Part shown: piece after piece, positions 12,951-13,801 of the stretch
Layout: the number at the start of each line of letters is the position of its first letter
Position numbering within the stretch: position 1 is the first letter of the stretch
Assembly (NCBI GenBank): GCA_024762735.1
Contig: JANTGU010000027.1
Coordinates: 1 to 13,801, forward strand
DNA length: 13,801 nt
Origin: Bacteroidales bacterium
Lineage (GTDB): Bacteria; Bacteroidota; Bacteroidia; Bacteroidales; F082
Reading direction: 5' to 3'
Notes under the pieces: model-generated
The model's database searches: none
Seen by the model: the letters and a program-made list of their open reading frames with translations, nothing else
What the model was told of the DNA's origin: nothing
Position numbers and translations under genes: made by a program

Positions 12951-13169
12951 ATGTCAACAGCTGTAAGAATTTCTGAAAAATTGGTATCGGAAGCCAAAAA
13001 GTATTCTAAAATAGAAAACAGGTCGCTCACGGGACAAATTGAATACTGGTCGAAAATTGGAAAGTACGCCGAAGAAAATCCCGACCTTTCCTTTAAACTA
13101 ATCAAAGAGTTAATAATAGGACTCTCGGAACTGGATGCAGGTGAAACCACTGAATACACTTTTGGATAG
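12951..13169 (+). CDS. ParD-like antitoxin
   Basis: A 72-residue protein, start chosen at ATG 12951 rather than TTG 12903, because the latter lies within the operator-promoter. The N-terminus STAVRISEKLVSEAKKYSKI looks like a ribbon-helix-helix DNA-binding unit, and the following ENRSLTGQIEYWSKIGKYAE with NPDLSFKLIKEL is the characteristic segment of the ParD-like family (PF11903). The C-terminal tail ELDAGETTEYTFG is acidic and would wrap the basic toxin. The antitoxin should neutralise the toxin encoded next and, with it, repress the promoter. Its TAG stop is directly followed by the toxin ATG with no gap, which implies translational coupling. Family and role are fairly firm; activity is untested. 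Confidence 0.88.
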   Translation: MSTAVRISEKLVSEAKKYSKIENRSLTGQIEYWSKIGKYAEENPDLSFKLIKELIIGLSELDAGETTEYTFG

Positions 13170-13451
13170 ATGTCGCGAAAAGTCATTCAGTCGCGCCTGT
13201 TTGCCCGCAAAACAAAGAAACTAAATAAACAGGACAAGCACATCCTTGATAAAGAGGTTCAAAAGCTAATGAAAAACCCTGGGATAGGTGAAGAGAAAAG
13301 AGGAGACCTTCAAGGCGTTTTTGTTTATAAATTTAAAATGGGTACTACGCAATACCTATTGGCATACAGGTTTTCGGAAGAACTTATTGAACTTATTATG
13401 CTTGGTCCTCATGAAAATTACTACCGTGATTTAAAGGTTTTCTTTAGGTAG
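13170..13451 (+). CDS. RelE/ParE-superfamily toxin
   Basis: A 93-residue, strongly basic protein. The N-terminal helices SRKVIQSRLFARKTKKLNKQ and DKHILDKEVQKLMKNPGIGE are followed by strands with the superfamily pattern KRGDLQGVFVYKFKMGTTQY, LLAYRFSEELIELIMLG and the C-terminal PHENYYRDLKVFF, where H and Y residues are typical of RelE-like ribosome-dependent mRNA endonucleases. A ParE-like gyrase poison cannot be excluded from sequence alone. It has the expected length and no frameshift. The start codon follows the antitoxin stop with zero spacing. The last codon (TAG, 13449-13451) is also the first three bases of the direct repeat R2, right copy. Confidence 0.88.
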   Translation: MSRKVIQSRLFARKTKKLNKQDKHILDKEVQKLMKNPGIGEEKRGDLQGVFVYKFKMGTTQYLLAYRFSEELIELIMLGPHENYYRDLKVFFR

Positions 13452-13503
13452 TCTTTCATGGAAAACTCATTATTTTGCAAGGTGGCGTTTTCATATAGCA
13501 ATA
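13449..13503. repeat. Repeat R2, right copy, starting at the toxin stop codon
   Basis: Direct counterpart of 12795-12850. Arms GAAAAC (13461-13466) and GTTTTC (13487-13492) are conserved while the loop and edges vary. It runs straight into the right copy of R1, whereas the left copies are in the opposite order and separated by 49 bases. Confidence 0.8.
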
Positions 13504-13601
13504 TATACTAAAAGGCATCCGGTAGCTTATAGCCCACCTACGGAGGGCTTGTTATTGATTTGACATTTTTTCTACAAATATCTTGTCTCTAACGGGACAA
13601 C
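13502..13601. repeat. Repeat R1, right copy, with two hairpins
   Basis: Direct counterpart of 12648-12745. The AGCCC...GGGCT stem is identical in both copies. The second stem is TTGTCTC-TAAC-GGGACAA here, weakened by one mismatch and intact in the left copy. It lies 50 bases after the toxin stop and may serve as its terminator. Confidence 0.8.
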
Positions 13602-13656
13602 AATTTGCTGGTCGGGATTTGCAACAATTTGCTGGTTGGGATTTGCAAATCCCGAC
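13600..13656. repeat. 24-base tandem duplication ending in a palindrome
   Basis: 13600-13623 (beginning ACAATTTGCTGGTCGGG) and 13624-13647 are tandem copies of 24 bases that differ at one position. The end of the second copy plus AATCCCGAC forms a nearly perfect 22-base palindrome (13635-13656; one G-T mismatch). GTCGGGATTTGCAA (13611-13624) is also the exact reverse complement of 13643-13656. So the repeat can fold in two alternative ways. Confidence 0.75.
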
Positions 13657-13801
13657 CCCATACCCCATATCAACAACCAACAGCCAATAAACAATTCTCA
13701 AATCCGTAAATCGTTCATTCCAAAATACTTCTTAAATCATAAATCGCTATTCTGATATCGTCATTCAAATAGAGCCCCCAAAGCAAGCCCCACCGTCATC
13801 C
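13657..13801. other. Right-edge region with little content
   Basis: Mostly low-complexity AT-rich spacer without a recognisable element. On the minus strand an open stretch from the right edge reads MTVGLALGALFE before a TGA at 13761-13763. Its hydrophobic, Gly/Ala/Leu-rich character would suit the last residues of a membrane transporter whose gene lies mostly beyond the window, but twelve codons are too few to support a call. Confidence 0.25.

Noticed and set aside
12795..13503. Integron gene cassette
   Set aside because: The R2 repeats lack recognisable attC core sites (RYYYAAC/GTTRRRY in the right places) and no integrase is present.

Overview
The window looks like a chromosomal segment of a member of the Bacteroidota, probably an environmental or sediment-type lineage with anaerobic or microaerobic habits. 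The reasons are: several matches to the Bacteroidota -7 promoter box (TAnnTTTG) just upstream of starts, few Shine-Dalgarno sequences, a one-piece propeller/Y_Y_Y histidine kinase, an AAA_14/DUF4143 ATPase, a high-molecular-weight rubredoxin, and short GC-rich hairpins of the REP-like kind common in this phylum. I cannot assign a genus from the sequence alone.

Layout. 1-2208 (+): the 3' end of a FadL/OmpP1-like outer-membrane protein with a good terminator, then two secreted or envelope proteins of unknown function (a cysteine-containing TPR-like protein and a predicted outer-membrane beta-barrel). 2209-2590 is a convergent intergenic region of REP-like hairpins. 2591-4549 (-): a GT9 glycosyltransferase and a flavin reductase-rubredoxin fusion, separated by an unusual noncoding array with an exact 32-base period that ends in a near-perfect 36-base palindrome. 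4621-8132 (+): an overlapping two-gene unit encoding a secreted protein and an 885-residue secreted leucine-rich-repeat protein with a three-module architecture. 8133-9502 (+): an AAA_14/DUF4143 ATPase preceded by two almost identical 14-base palindromes exactly 40 bases apart. 9632-10057 (-): a Nudix hydrolase.

10159-12633: a decayed minus-strand fragment abuts a propeller-type histidine kinase that appears to have lost its signal peptide and most of its sensor domain; the kinase overlaps its LuxR/NarL-type response regulator. 12648-13656: a ParD-like/RelE-ParE-type toxin-antitoxin pair with a compact operator-promoter, flanked on both sides by two families of directly repeated, hairpin-forming elements, followed by a further tandem/palindromic repeat. 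The last 145 bases hold little; a membrane-protein gene may end there on the minus strand.

The most distinctive observations are the 32-base phased array (3689-3788), the repeat-bounded toxin-antitoxin cassette (12648-13601), the twin operator in front of the ATPase, and the modular LRR protein with its coupled partner. None is shown to be a new system by sequence alone. The kinase and regulator form one signalling unit, and the LRR pair one envelope unit; the rest looks like independent single genes.
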